NCBI GenBank assembly: GCA_017307955.1
Contig: JAFKFV010000014.1
Coordinates: 159,939-223,938, forward strand
Length of the DNA stretch: 64,000 nt
Reading direction: 5' to 3'
Origin: Allobosea sp.
Lineage (GTDB): Bacteria; Pseudomonadota; Alphaproteobacteria; Rhizobiales; Kaistiaceae
The position numbers and the translations under genes are program-made. Positions 17,031-26,841 of the stretch are shown one piece after another; within the stretch, counting starts at the first letter, position 1; each line of letters starts with the position of its first letter. The notes under the pieces were generated by a model. It searched no databases and was not told where the DNA came from. It saw nothing but the letters and a program-made list of their open reading frames with translations.

Positions 17031-18047
17031 TTATTTGATAGTCAAATCGACCGTTGCTGATACAGCGGATTGTCCCAGCTTTTTGGCTACATCCTCGGGT
17101 CGGAGATGAGTGTATCGAAATAGCATCTTCGTATCACGATGGCCGCTAATCAAGGCTACCTCGGGCACTGATAGCCCCTGTTCAAAGAAGCGGCTGATAG
17201 CCTCATGCCTAAGGTCATGGAAGCGGAGGTCGGCGAGGCCCTCCCGCTTGGTGAAGCGATCCCACGCCTGCCGAACGGTGCCTGGCTTAATCGGGAAGAC
17301 ATCGTCGCCCAGCCGTTCCAATCCGACCAATGTGGAAATCGCTCGGGGACTTAACGGAACGTGCCGCCTATCGCCATTCTTTGTGATCGGAAGCGTCGCA
17401 AGGCCTCTATCCAGGTCGATATTGCTCCACCGCAGCATAAGCAGCTCGCCCCGGCGCATACCGGTTTCGATCGCAAGTTCGACGATAGGGCGAAGATACC
17501 AAGGGGCGTCTTCAAGCCCGTTGGCGAACGATGTTAAGTCGTCTACTTCAAGGCGACGTTGTCTCGGTCTGCCGGCCGATGGAATTGCGATCTGGGTTAC
17601 AGGGTTACGATTGAGCGGTATGCCCCATTCACGCCTTGCGACCTCTAGGCAGTGTCGGAGGACTGCCAACTCCCTTCGAACTGTTCCAGGCTGAACCTGA
17701 GCTAGACGATGATCTCGGTATGCGGCGAGGACAGCGCTGGTCAACTGCGCCAGTGACAGCCTCGACATCGGTTGTCGCATCAACGCCGCAATGTTGTAGC
17801 GTTCTCTGTCAGGACTGCGTTTGGCGCTGGTCACGGTCTCTCGGTAGCGATCGAGGAGATCGGCCAAGACTATGTTCTTCAGCGCCTTTGCCGAAGGGTC
17901 AACCACTCCTCGATCGAGCTCATGCTCCCTAGCTCTTGACCATCGAACGGCGTCATCCTTCGATTCGAACGTCTTCGTGAGGCTGGGGAAACCCACTTTG
18001 CGAATCTGGACGTGCCACGAGTTACCTCGCTTGCGAATAGACGCCAT
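17031..18047 (-). CDS. Site-specific tyrosine recombinase (integrase)
   Basis: 338 residues from the ATG at 18047 (MASIRKRGNSW); a frame reaching 18089 is less likely. An N-terminal Arm/SAM-like core-binding domain spans about residues 50-150, and the catalytic domain shows Arg198 (TGMRRGE), Lys223, His277-x-x-Arg280 (HDLRHE), His303 (SGHRD) and the nucleophile Tyr312 (LFRYTH), all six expected positions. The gene starts 108 bp from the 3' end of a tRNA-Ser gene and points away from it, the classical position of an integrase that uses the tRNA 3' end as attachment site. It looks intact. Confidence 0.93.
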   Translation of the reverse strand: MASIRKRGNSWHVQIRKVGFPSLTKTFESKDDAVRWSRAREHELDRGVVDPSAKALKNIVLADLLDRYRETVTSAKRSPDRERYNIAALMRQPMSRLSLAQLTSAVLAAYRDHRLAQVQPGTVRRELAVLRHCLEVARREWGIPLNRNPVTQIAIPSAGRPRQRRLEVDDLTSFANGLEDAPWYLRPIVELAIETGMRRGELLMLRWSNIDLDRGLATLPITKNGDRRHVPLSPRAISTLVGLERLGDDVFPIKPGTVRQAWDRFTKREGLADLRFHDLRHEAISRFFEQGLSVPEVALISGHRDTKMLFRYTHLRPEDVAKKLGQSAVSATVDLTIK

Positions 18048-18154
18048 GACGGTCGACCTGTGCCAAACTTGTGCCAAGCCGATCCGCAAGAGGATGACAT
18101 ATCCAGGCCGCCCACAAGCGACCGTCCGCTAAGTCATTGATTCTAAAAGAAATT

Positions 18155-18244
18155 TGGCGGAGAGGGGGAGATTCGAACTCCCGATACCCTTGCGAGTATG
18201 CCGCATTTCGAGTGCGGTGCAATCGACCACTCTGCCACCTCTCC
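18155..18244 (-). tRNA. tRNA-Ser (anticodon CGA)
   Basis: A 90-nt cloverleaf on the minus strand: acceptor stem GGAGAGG (5' end at 18244) pairs with CCTCTCC, followed by discriminator G and an encoded CCA ending at 18155. The anticodon stem CCGCA/TGCGG closes the loop CTCGAAA, giving anticodon CGA, which reads UCG. A long variable arm (ATACTCGCAAGGGTAT) and T-loop TTCGAAT confirm a type II serine tRNA. It is the probable attachment site of the integrase encoded just downstream. Confidence 0.96.
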
Positions 18245-18455
18245 GCGGTGGCGCCGTTCGCGCGATGGGGTGAATACATGGACGCGGCGGCTCTTGCAAG
18301 GGCTGCGGCGCGGCTTCCCCAGGCAATCGAAGGGGGAGGCGGCGCGCCGCCTTTCCCTCCAATGAGAATGTCGCGCCGGGGCAGCCAGCTCATCGCCGCA
18401 TGCCAGCCGCTCCGGTTCCGGCCGAGGCCTCGGCGTCCGCTCCGGCCAAAGAGCC

Positions 18456-19121
18456 TCAGCCGCCGGCGCCGAGGCCGGTGAGCATGGTGCGGACGAGGCC
18501 GACTTCGTCGTCGTTCACGCCATGGCCGGTGCCGGGATAGATGCGCTTGGTGACAAGGGCGCCGCTCTTTTCGAAGCGCTCGGCGGAGGTCTCGACACGG
18601 GCGAGCGGGATATGGGCGTCGCGTTCGGAGCAGCCGAGGAGCACCGGCGTGCCGGCAAGCGCCGCGTCGCCCTGCCAGAGTTCCGCGTCGGCGCCGATCA
18701 AGCCGCCCGACAACGCGACGACGCCGCCATAGCGGCGCGGACGACGGGCGGCCGATTCGAGCGCGAGGCAGGCGCCCTGCGAGAAGCCGAGCAGCACGAT
18801 GCGGTCGTCACTCATGCCGGCGGCGTTGAGATCGTCGGCGAGGGCCGCGACGGTCCCGAGTGCCGAGGAGAGCGCCGGCTCATTGATGGCGCGAGGCTCC
18901 ATGAAACGCTGCGGATACCAGACATTGGCCGCCGCCTCGGGCGCCAGGAAGGCGATGTCGCCGGCACGGAAATAGGCGGCGAGCGAGATTATGTCGGCGG
19001 CGCTGCCGCCGCGGCCATGCAGCATGACGACGGCGCCGCGCGCCGTCTCGAGCGGCGCTCCGGCGGCGAGCACGGGGCGGCCGCCATGCGGGGCGCCGGC
19101 GCTGGTCCTGGTGAGGCTCAT
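18456..19121 (-). CDS. Alpha/beta hydrolase (phospholipase/carboxylesterase family, MhqD-like)
   Basis: 221 residues from the ATG at 19121. The fold is shown by VVMLHGRGG (oxyanion region), the nucleophile Ser in LLGFSQGACLA, the Asp in CSERDAHIP and the His in YPGTGHGVNDDE. It lies 70 bp downstream of a glyoxalase-fold ring-cleaving dioxygenase on the same strand. In Bacillus the corresponding pair MhqO-MhqD gives resistance to hydroquinones and other catechol-like electrophiles; the same operon logic is proposed here from gene order and family. The natural ester or thioester substrate is unknown. Confidence 0.87.
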   Translation of the reverse strand: MSLTRTSAGAPHGGRPVLAAGAPLETARGAVVMLHGRGGSAADIISLAAYFRAGDIAFLAPEAAANVWYPQRFMEPRAINEPALSSALGTVAALADDLNAAGMSDDRIVLLGFSQGACLALESAARRPRRYGGVVALSGGLIGADAELWQGDAALAGTPVLLGCSERDAHIPLARVETSAERFEKSGALVTKRIYPGTGHGVNDDEVGLVRTMLTGLGAGG

Positions 19122-19191
19122 GATCGGATCATCCGGAAGAGGGGAGGGACGCGGCGGCCTCGCAGGCCGCCGCACATTGACAGGCTATCGC

Positions 19192-20151
19192 TCAGTCGCC
19201 GAGCGGCTGCAGCCGGCTTTCGATCGAGGCGCGGCGCGCTTCGAGGAAGGGCGGCAGCGACAGGTGTTCGCCGAGCGTCTCCAGCGGCTCGTCGGCCGTG
19301 AAGCCGGGCACGTCGGTCGCGATCTCGAACAGGACGCCGCCCGGCTCGCGGAAATAGAGGGAGCGGAAATAGAAGCGCTCGACCTCGCCCGAGGACGGGA
19401 TGCGGAAGCCGCGCACCCGCTCCGCCCAGGCCGCGAGGCCGGCATGGTCCGGCGTGCGGAAGGCGACATGGTGCACGCCGCCGGCGCCTTCGCGGGCCGG
19501 GGCGAGGCCGGGCTCGACCGCGACATGCAGCTCGGCCGAGGGGCCGCCTTCGCCCATCTCGAAGACATGGACGGTATCCGCCGAAATCGCGCTCACCGGA
19601 TAGTCGCGGACCTTGCGCATGTTCATGACGCGGGTCAGCACCATTTCGGTCGGCGCCAGATCGGGCACGCTCATTGTGATCGGGCCGAGGCCGAGGATCT
19701 GGTGCTCCGGCGGCACGGTGCTCTTCGACCAGACATGCGGCGCCGGGTTGCGCTCGTCGGCGACGAGCGCGAGGCGCTGCCCCTCCGGATCCTCGAAGGC
19801 GACCGTCAGGCGGCCGCTCGCCTCGCTCGGCTCGGATACCTTGGCTCCGGCCGCGACGAGATGGGCATGCCACCAGGGGATGCTCGCCGGCGAAACGCGG
19901 AAGCCGGTGCGCGTCACGGAATGCGTGCCGCGCCGGGCGGGCGCCGCCGGCCAGTCGAAGAAGGTGATATCGGAGCCGGGCGTCGCGTCGCCGTCGCCAT
20001 AGAAGAGGTGATAGGCGGTGGTGTCATCCTGGTTCACGGTCTTCTTGACGAGGCGAAGGCCGAGCACGCGGGTATAGAAATCGAGATTGCCGGGCGCGTT
20101 GGCCGTGATGGCCGTCAGATGATGGAAGCCGCCGAGCGTCAGGTCGGTCAT
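19192..20151 (-). CDS. Ring-cleaving dioxygenase of the glyoxalase/VOC family (MhqO/PcpA-like)
   Basis: 319 residues from the ATG at 20151 (MTDLTLGGFHHLTAI). Two vicinal-oxygen-chelate modules are present: the first carries the metal-binding His in GGFHHLTAIT, the second His in GGVHHVAFRTPDH and Glu in GGVLFEIATD, the Fe(II) triad of type I extradiol dioxygenases of the PcpA/LinE/MhqO group, which open hydroquinone rings. The downstream hydrolase gene would process the product or a related electrophile. A palindromic operator-like element lies in the upstream intergenic region. Confidence 0.88.
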   Translation of the reverse strand: MTDLTLGGFHHLTAITANAPGNLDFYTRVLGLRLVKKTVNQDDTTAYHLFYGDGDATPGSDITFFDWPAAPARRGTHSVTRTGFRVSPASIPWWHAHLVAAGAKVSEPSEASGRLTVAFEDPEGQRLALVADERNPAPHVWSKSTVPPEHQILGLGPITMSVPDLAPTEMVLTRVMNMRKVRDYPVSAISADTVHVFEMGEGGPSAELHVAVEPGLAPAREGAGGVHHVAFRTPDHAGLAAWAERVRGFRIPSSGEVERFYFRSLYFREPGGVLFEIATDVPGFTADEPLETLGEHLSLPPFLEARRASIESRLQPLGD

Positions 20152-20206
20152 GGTCTTGTCTCCCCATGCGTCGAATGTCTGACGCAAAGATCGTCATAGC
20201 GCGTCC

Positions 20207-20257
20207 GGTTGACAATCGGCCGTCCGGAACAAGGTTGTCTACCCCTGGTGGACAATC
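20207..20257. promoter_or_regulatory. Operator-like palindrome and repeated half-sites upstream of the dioxygenase gene
   Basis: The 21-bp element at 20235-20255 has arms TTGTCTACC and GGTGGACAA (8 of 9 positions complementary around CCT). The half-site GGTGGACAATC (20247-20257) recurs as GGTTGACAATC at 20207-20217, exactly 40 bp away, so the repeats face the same side of the helix. A MarR- or LysR-type regulator controlling the dioxygenase/hydrolase pair or the GH1 gene is plausible; no regulator gene is adjacent. Confidence 0.45.
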
Positions 20258-20354
20258 CGACCGTGCGATTGGACAAGGCTCGGGTCGGCCATCGCGCTGT
20301 CGGCCCGATCATGGCATGGATCGGTGAGCGGGGCGACGCGCGAGGGAGACGGCA

Positions 20355-21749
20355 ATGGCGGTGGGCAAGAAGGATTTCCTTTGGGGCGCGGCGAGCGCCG
20401 CGTTCCAGGTCGAGGGCGCCTGGCAGGCCGACGGCAAGGGGCTGAGCAACTGGGATGTCTGGACCAATGACGACAAGGTCACGCTGCCGCTGACCGGCAA
20501 GGTCGAGACGGGCAATGTCGCGATCAACGCCTATGACCGGACGCAGTATCTCGCCGATATCGCGCTGATGCAGCAGCTCGGCCTCGATTGCTACCGCTTC
20601 TCCATCGCCTGGTCGCGGGTGCTGCCGGAGGGGACGGGCGCGGTCAATGCGGCCGGCATCGCGCATTATCAGCGCTTCTGCGACGATCTGATCGCGGCCG
20701 GCATCGAGCCGGTGGTTACGCTGTTCCATTGGGACCTGCCGCAGGCGCTGGAGGACCGCGGCGGCTGGCACGAGCGCGCGTCGATCGACTGGTATCGCAA
20801 TTACGCCCGCGTCGTGCGCGAGGCGCTCGGCGAGCGCGTCTCGAAATACATCACCTTCAACGAGCCCTTCATCGACCTGATGCTGTTCCGGCCGATGATC
20901 GCGGCGATCAAGTCCGGGGGGAGCGTGACCGAGGCGATGATGGCCCGCGAAGGTCTCGCGCTGCATCACTGGATGATGGCGAGCGCGCTGACCATCGGCG
21001 ATTTCCGTGCCGCCGGCTTCGCCGGGACGGTCGGGCTCGCGCTGCCGCTGATGCCGACGCTGAATGCGCGCGGCACCGACGAGGACGCGGCCGCCGCCGA
21101 GCGGGCCGACGCGATCATCAATCGCTGGTGCCTCGATGCGATGTTCAAGGGCCGCTATCCGGAGCCCGTGCTGCGCATCATCGGCGGCATCGATCCCGCC
21201 TTCCGCATCGCGGAGGAGGATTTCGCGGTGCTCTCGGCCAACCGCCCCGATTTCCTCGGCGTCAATTTCTACGCGCCGACCTATGTCGAGCATGACGCGG
21301 CGGCGCCGTTCGGCTTCCGCTGGCACGACACCAATCCCGATCCGGCGCCGCAGGCCTTCAACGGCCCGGTGCGGCCGGAATATCTGACCGCGCTGCTCGA
21401 GCGCATCCGCGACGATTACGGGAATCCGCCGATCTATATCACCGAGAACGGCGCCGGCTTCGGCGAGGGCGACGAGGTGTTCCGCGACGGCATGGTCGCC
21501 GATCCGCTGCGTGCCGACTATATCGAGCGCCATGTCGATGCCGCGCTCGAAGCGCGGGCGCGGGGTGTCGATCTCCGCGGCTACATGGTCTGGAGCCTTT
21601 TCGACAATTTCGAGTGGCTCTGGGGCTATGGGCGGCGCTTCGGCATCGTCCATGTCGATTTCGAGACGCAGAAGCGCACGCCGAAGGAGAGCTTTGCCAC
21701 CTATCGCCGGCTGATCGCGCGCGGGGCCGGCGGCGGCGACGCCGAATAA
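20355..21749 (+). CDS. Beta-glucosidase, glycoside hydrolase family 1
   Basis: 464 residues, full GH1 length. The N-terminal signature FLWGAASAAFQVEGAWQADG is followed by the acid/base Glu170 in TFNEPF and the nucleophile Glu364 in YITENGAG; the substrate-recognition segment SLFDNFEWLWGY near the C-terminus is typical. No signal peptide, so it acts in the cytoplasm on imported beta-glucosides or related disaccharides. It is divergent from the dioxygenase gene and monocistronic or followed by the exporter gene after 180 bp. Confidence 0.95.
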   Translation: MAVGKKDFLWGAASAAFQVEGAWQADGKGLSNWDVWTNDDKVTLPLTGKVETGNVAINAYDRTQYLADIALMQQLGLDCYRFSIAWSRVLPEGTGAVNAAGIAHYQRFCDDLIAAGIEPVVTLFHWDLPQALEDRGGWHERASIDWYRNYARVVREALGERVSKYITFNEPFIDLMLFRPMIAAIKSGGSVTEAMMAREGLALHHWMMASALTIGDFRAAGFAGTVGLALPLMPTLNARGTDEDAAAAERADAIINRWCLDAMFKGRYPEPVLRIIGGIDPAFRIAEEDFAVLSANRPDFLGVNFYAPTYVEHDAAAPFGFRWHDTNPDPAPQAFNGPVRPEYLTALLERIRDDYGNPPIYITENGAGFGEGDEVFRDGMVADPLRADYIERHVDAALEARARGVDLRGYMVWSLFDNFEWLWGYGRRFGIVHVDFETQKRTPKESFATYRRLIARGAGGGDAE

Positions 21750-21929
21750 GGCTTCCGCGGTCGCGGGTGGTGTCGCGACCGCCGCTGCGCAAGGGTCAGT
21801 CGCTGCTCGAATTCGCCGCAAGGCGCTTCCATGGACACCCGGGCGCGCAATCGCTACAAGGACCCCATCGTCAACAAGCGGAGCAGTGTCCGATCGCGTT
21901 GCACATCGAGGCGACGGACTCATGTTTCT

Positions 21930-23798
<1,869 letters not shown>

Positions 23799-23827
23799 GC
23801 GATCGGCGACGGTACCCCCCTCTCCAT

Positions 23828-23962
23828 CTCTCCCCCACAAGGGGGAGAGGGCAGGGCGCGCCTAGTCTGCGGGCGAGGCTCAATTCTCGACGCTATCGTT
23901 GGACAGGCACCCGGATATGCCAGGCGCCATGCCCTCTCCCGCGAAGCGGGGGAGGGCTAGGG
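23828..23962. repeat. Pair of palindromic CTCTCCC-type intergenic repeats
   Basis: CTCTCCCCC (23828-23836), loop ACAA, GGGGGAGAG (23841-23849) forms one hairpin; CCCTCTCCCGC (23932-23942) and GCGGGGGAGGG (23946-23956) form a second. The same GC-rich motif recurs at 30685-30786. These resemble the REP-like palindromes scattered between genes in rhizobial genomes. They lie after the exporter gene and could also stop transcription. Confidence 0.7.
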
Positions 23963-23999
23963 AGGGGCTCTTGTGTCCAGAGCACCTGGCGTCGTCCCC

Positions 24000-25175
24000 T
24001 CAGAGCAGGCCGCGGCCGGCGAGGTTCCGCATCAGCGCGGTGGTGCCGAAGGTCCAGGGCTCGGCGTCCGAGGTCAGCACGACCCGGTTCGAGAGCTGGC
24101 CGAGCTTCGGCGCGGCAATGGTGACGATGTCGCCGATCTTGTGCGTGAAGCCCTGGCCGGGGCCGCCGCGGTCCTGCACCGGGGCGAACATCGTGCCGAG
24201 ATAGAGCACGAAGCCGTCCGGATACTGGTGGTTCTTGCCGACCGTCTGGCGGACGAGATCCTCCGGATCGCGGCTGATCTTCGACATGGCGCTCGATCCC
24301 TCCATGCGGAAGCCGTCTTCGCCGGTGACCGTGAGGCTCACCTCCGTCGCGCGGACGTCGTCGAGCGAGAACGAGGCGTCGAAGAGGCGGATGAACGGCC
24401 CGATCGAGGCGCTGGCATTGTTATCCTTGGCCTTGGAGAGCAGCAGGGCCGAGCGGCCCTCGACATCGCGCAGGTTGACGTCGTTGCCGAGCGTCGCGCC
24501 GACGATATGCCCGTTCGACGAGACAACCAGCACCACCTCCGGCTCGGGATTGTTCCAGGTGGAGATCGGATGGATGCCGACTTCGGCGAGATGGCCGACC
24601 GAGGACATCGGCTGCGCCTTGGAGAAGATCTCGGCGTCGGGACCGATGCCGACCTCGAGATATTGCGACCACATGCCCTTCTCGATGAGCAGCGCCTTCA
24701 GCGCCATGGCCTGCTCGGAGCCCGGCTTCAGCTTGGCGAGGTCGTCGCCGATCGTCGTCTGGATCTCCGAGCGGATCGCCGCGGCGCGTTCCGGCAGGCC
24801 GCGCGCCTGCTCCTCGATGACGCGCTCCAGCATGGAGACGACGAAGGTGACGCCGGCCGCCTTTACCGCCTGCAGATCGATGGGCGAGATCAGCCAGGGC
24901 TTCGAGGGGTCGCGCGTCGCGCGCGGGGTGTTGGCGAGGAGGTCGGCGAGCGTGCCGATCGTCTCGCCCTCGGCGCCGCGCGCCCGGTAGGACGGATCCT
25001 CGGCCTCGCAGAGATCGCGCATCGTCATGACGTCGGCGGTGATGTCGATGACGGCATCGCCGCGCAGCACGACGACGCTGGGGCCGTCGAGATCGGGGCG
25101 GAAGACGCGGCCGACCAGCGTTGCCTCGCCCGCATCCTGGGGCAGCGCGAAAGCAGGGGTCGTGTCGAGCGGCAT
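24000..25175 (-). CDS. Fumarylacetoacetate hydrolase family protein
   Basis: 391 residues from the ATG at 25175 (MPLDTTPAFALPQDAG); longer frames upstream run through the regulatory region. The FAH fold is indicated by EVGIGPDAEIFSKAQPMSS, the metal-binding acidic segment PEPEVVLVVSSNG with GATLGNDVNLRD, and IGDIVTIAAPKLG near the end. The family includes acylpyruvate hydrolases and 2-keto-3-deoxy-sugar acid dehydratases; the length near 390 residues fits the dehydratase-like (AraD1-type) branch. It is divergent from the cyclic-imide operon and shares its intergenic region with two operator-like boxes, so it may belong to that regulon, though no chemistry obviously links them. Confidence 0.85.
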   Translation of the reverse strand: MPLDTTPAFALPQDAGEATLVGRVFRPDLDGPSVVVLRGDAVIDITADVMTMRDLCEAEDPSYRARGAEGETIGTLADLLANTPRATRDPSKPWLISPIDLQAVKAAGVTFVVSMLERVIEEQARGLPERAAAIRSEIQTTIGDDLAKLKPGSEQAMALKALLIEKGMWSQYLEVGIGPDAEIFSKAQPMSSVGHLAEVGIHPISTWNNPEPEVVLVVSSNGHIVGATLGNDVNLRDVEGRSALLLSKAKDNNASASIGPFIRLFDASFSLDDVRATEVSLTVTGEDGFRMEGSSAMSKISRDPEDLVRQTVGKNHQYPDGFVLYLGTMFAPVQDRGGPGQGFTHKIGDIVTIAAPKLGQLSNRVVLTSDAEPWTFGTTALMRNLAGRGLL

Positions 25176-25327
25176 CGGGCGTTTCCTCGGTTCGTTTCTT
25201 TGGGGGAGCCGGTGCTGGCCGGCCACAGGGACGCGCAGCCTATAGCGCCGATCCGCCCGTGCCAATCCGCGCCTCGACTCATCTGACAAGTGCGCGGCGG
25301 CATGGCTGCCGCTTTTCTGGTCTTTCA

Positions 25328-25386
25328 TTGCCGCATGACGCCATGTCTGGCTAAACTGTATGCAATCGAGCGGAATTGTATGCAAT
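25328..25386 (+). promoter_or_regulatory. Probable promoter and twin GntR-type operator boxes for the cyclic-imide operon
   Basis: TGTATGCAAT occurs at 25357-25366 and again at 25377-25386, 20 bp apart, i.e. two helical turns. The second copy is extended to ATTGTATGCAAT, an imperfect palindrome like the TTGTATACAA-type sites bound by FadR-subfamily GntR proteins. A weak sigma-70-like promoter, TTGCCG (25328-25333), 18 bp, TAAACT (25352-25357), overlaps the first box. The last gene of the operon encodes such a GntR protein, so autoregulated repression is inferred. The remaining 25176-25612 stretch shows no gene. Confidence 0.55.
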
Positions 25387-25612
25387 GGCGCGGCGACGGC
25401 GAGGGCCGGTTCGCAGAGGGTGTATCGCTCGCGTTTGAAGCGCCGGAGAAGGTGTTCGAAATTCGCAAGCAATGCCAGTCGCTTGCGGACATGTGTGCGA
25501 AATCGCCCGGTTATGGCGGCACGCTTGGCACAGCAGTTGCGAAGAAGTTCCCCGGGAGAACCCCGGCGCGCGAACGCGCGGCGCCGAGACCTTTGCGATT
25601 GGGGAATCGTCC

Positions 25613-26728
25613 ATGTCCAGCTTCCTGCTGTCCCGCAGAACCCTTTTGAAGAGCGCCGCGATCGGCTCGCTCGGCCTCACGACCGGCCTGCTCACGCAGC
25701 GCCCGGCCTTCGCCGAGGACCTCACGATCGGCATCATCTATGTCGGCCCGCGCGACGACTATGGCTGGAACCAGGCCCATGCCGTCGCCGCCAAGGCGCT
25801 GGCGCAGGTGCCGGGCGTCAAGGTCGTCGAGGAGGAGAACGTCCCCGAGACGATCGCCGTCGCCAAGACGATGGAATCCATGGTCGAGCTCGACGGCGCC
25901 GGCCTGATCTTCGCGACCTCGTTCGGCTATTACTCGCCCTTCATGCTGGATGCGGCGAAGAAGTATCCCGACGTCCAGTTCCGCCATGCGGCGCCGCTCT
26001 GGAAGGAGGGCGACCCGAAGAACGCCGGCAGCTATTTCGGCTATCTCGACCAGGCGCATTACGTGGACGGCGTCGCCGCCGGTCTCTCGACCAAGTCGAA
26101 CAAGCTCGGCTTCGTCGCCGCCAAGCCGATCTCGACCGTTCTCTCCAACATCAACGCCTTCACCCTCGGCGCGAAGAGCGTCAATCCGAACGCGACCGTG
26201 CAGGTGATCTTCACCGGCGACTGGTCGATGCCGGTGCGCGAGGCCGAGGCGACCAACGCGCTCGTCGATGCCGGCTGCGACGTCATCACCTGCCATGTCG
26301 ACAGCCCGAAGACCGTCATCCAGACCGCCGAGCAGCGCGGCGTGAAGAGCTGCGGCCACAATGCCTCGCAGGCCGATCTCGCGCCGAAGGGCTTCATCAC
26401 CGGCGCCGAATACAAGTGGGAGACGATCTACAAGCAGTTCGCCGACACGCTGTCGAAGGGCGGCACGCTGCCGAACTTCCTCGCCGGCGGCTACGACCTC
26501 GATTTCGTGCAGAACACGCCTTACGGCGCCGGCGCGACGCCCGAGGCGATCAAGGCGGCCGACGCCGCCAAGGCCGACATGAAGGCCAAGAAGCCGATCT
26601 ATGTCGGTCCGCTCAAGGACAACAAGGGCAACGAGGTCATCCCGGCCGGCACCTCGCATCCGCCCTATGACCCGTGGATCGACCAGATCAACTTCCTCGT
26701 CGAAGGCGTGACCGGCTCCATCACCTGA
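25613..26728 (+). CDS. BMP family ABC transporter substrate-binding protein
   Basis: 371 residues from the ATG at 25613; upstream in-frame codons to 25472 lie in the regulatory region. The N-terminus SRRTLLKS (residues 7-14) followed by a hydrophobic stretch and AFA at 32-34 is a Tat-type signal with cleavage before EDLTIG. The mature part shows the BMP/PnrA lipoprotein fold (IIYVGPRDDYGWNQAHA, GLIFATSFGYYSP, NPNATVQVIFTGDW). BMP-type importers take up nucleosides, purines or related heterocycles. First gene of a roughly 12-kb operon for cyanurate/biuret-like compounds; the ligand is probably such a nitrogen heterocycle or linear ureide. Confidence 0.92.
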   Translation: MSSFLLSRRTLLKSAAIGSLGLTTGLLTQRPAFAEDLTIGIIYVGPRDDYGWNQAHAVAAKALAQVPGVKVVEEENVPETIAVAKTMESMVELDGAGLIFATSFGYYSPFMLDAAKKYPDVQFRHAAPLWKEGDPKNAGSYFGYLDQAHYVDGVAAGLSTKSNKLGFVAAKPISTVLSNINAFTLGAKSVNPNATVQVIFTGDWSMPVREAEATNALVDAGCDVITCHVDSPKTVIQTAEQRGVKSCGHNASQADLAPKGFITGAEYKWETIYKQFADTLSKGGTLPNFLAGGYDLDFVQNTPYGAGATPEAIKAADAAKADMKAKKPIYVGPLKDNKGNEVIPAGTSHPPYDPWIDQINFLVEGVTGSIT

Positions 26729-26841
26729 GCGATCCCGCGCGGGGCACGACCCCGCCCTCGCTTCGCCGCTCCGGCTTCGGCCGGGGCGGCCGCCTCCCGC
26801 GGCACGGGCGTCGCGGCGACAACGCTTCTGGAGATCCCTCG

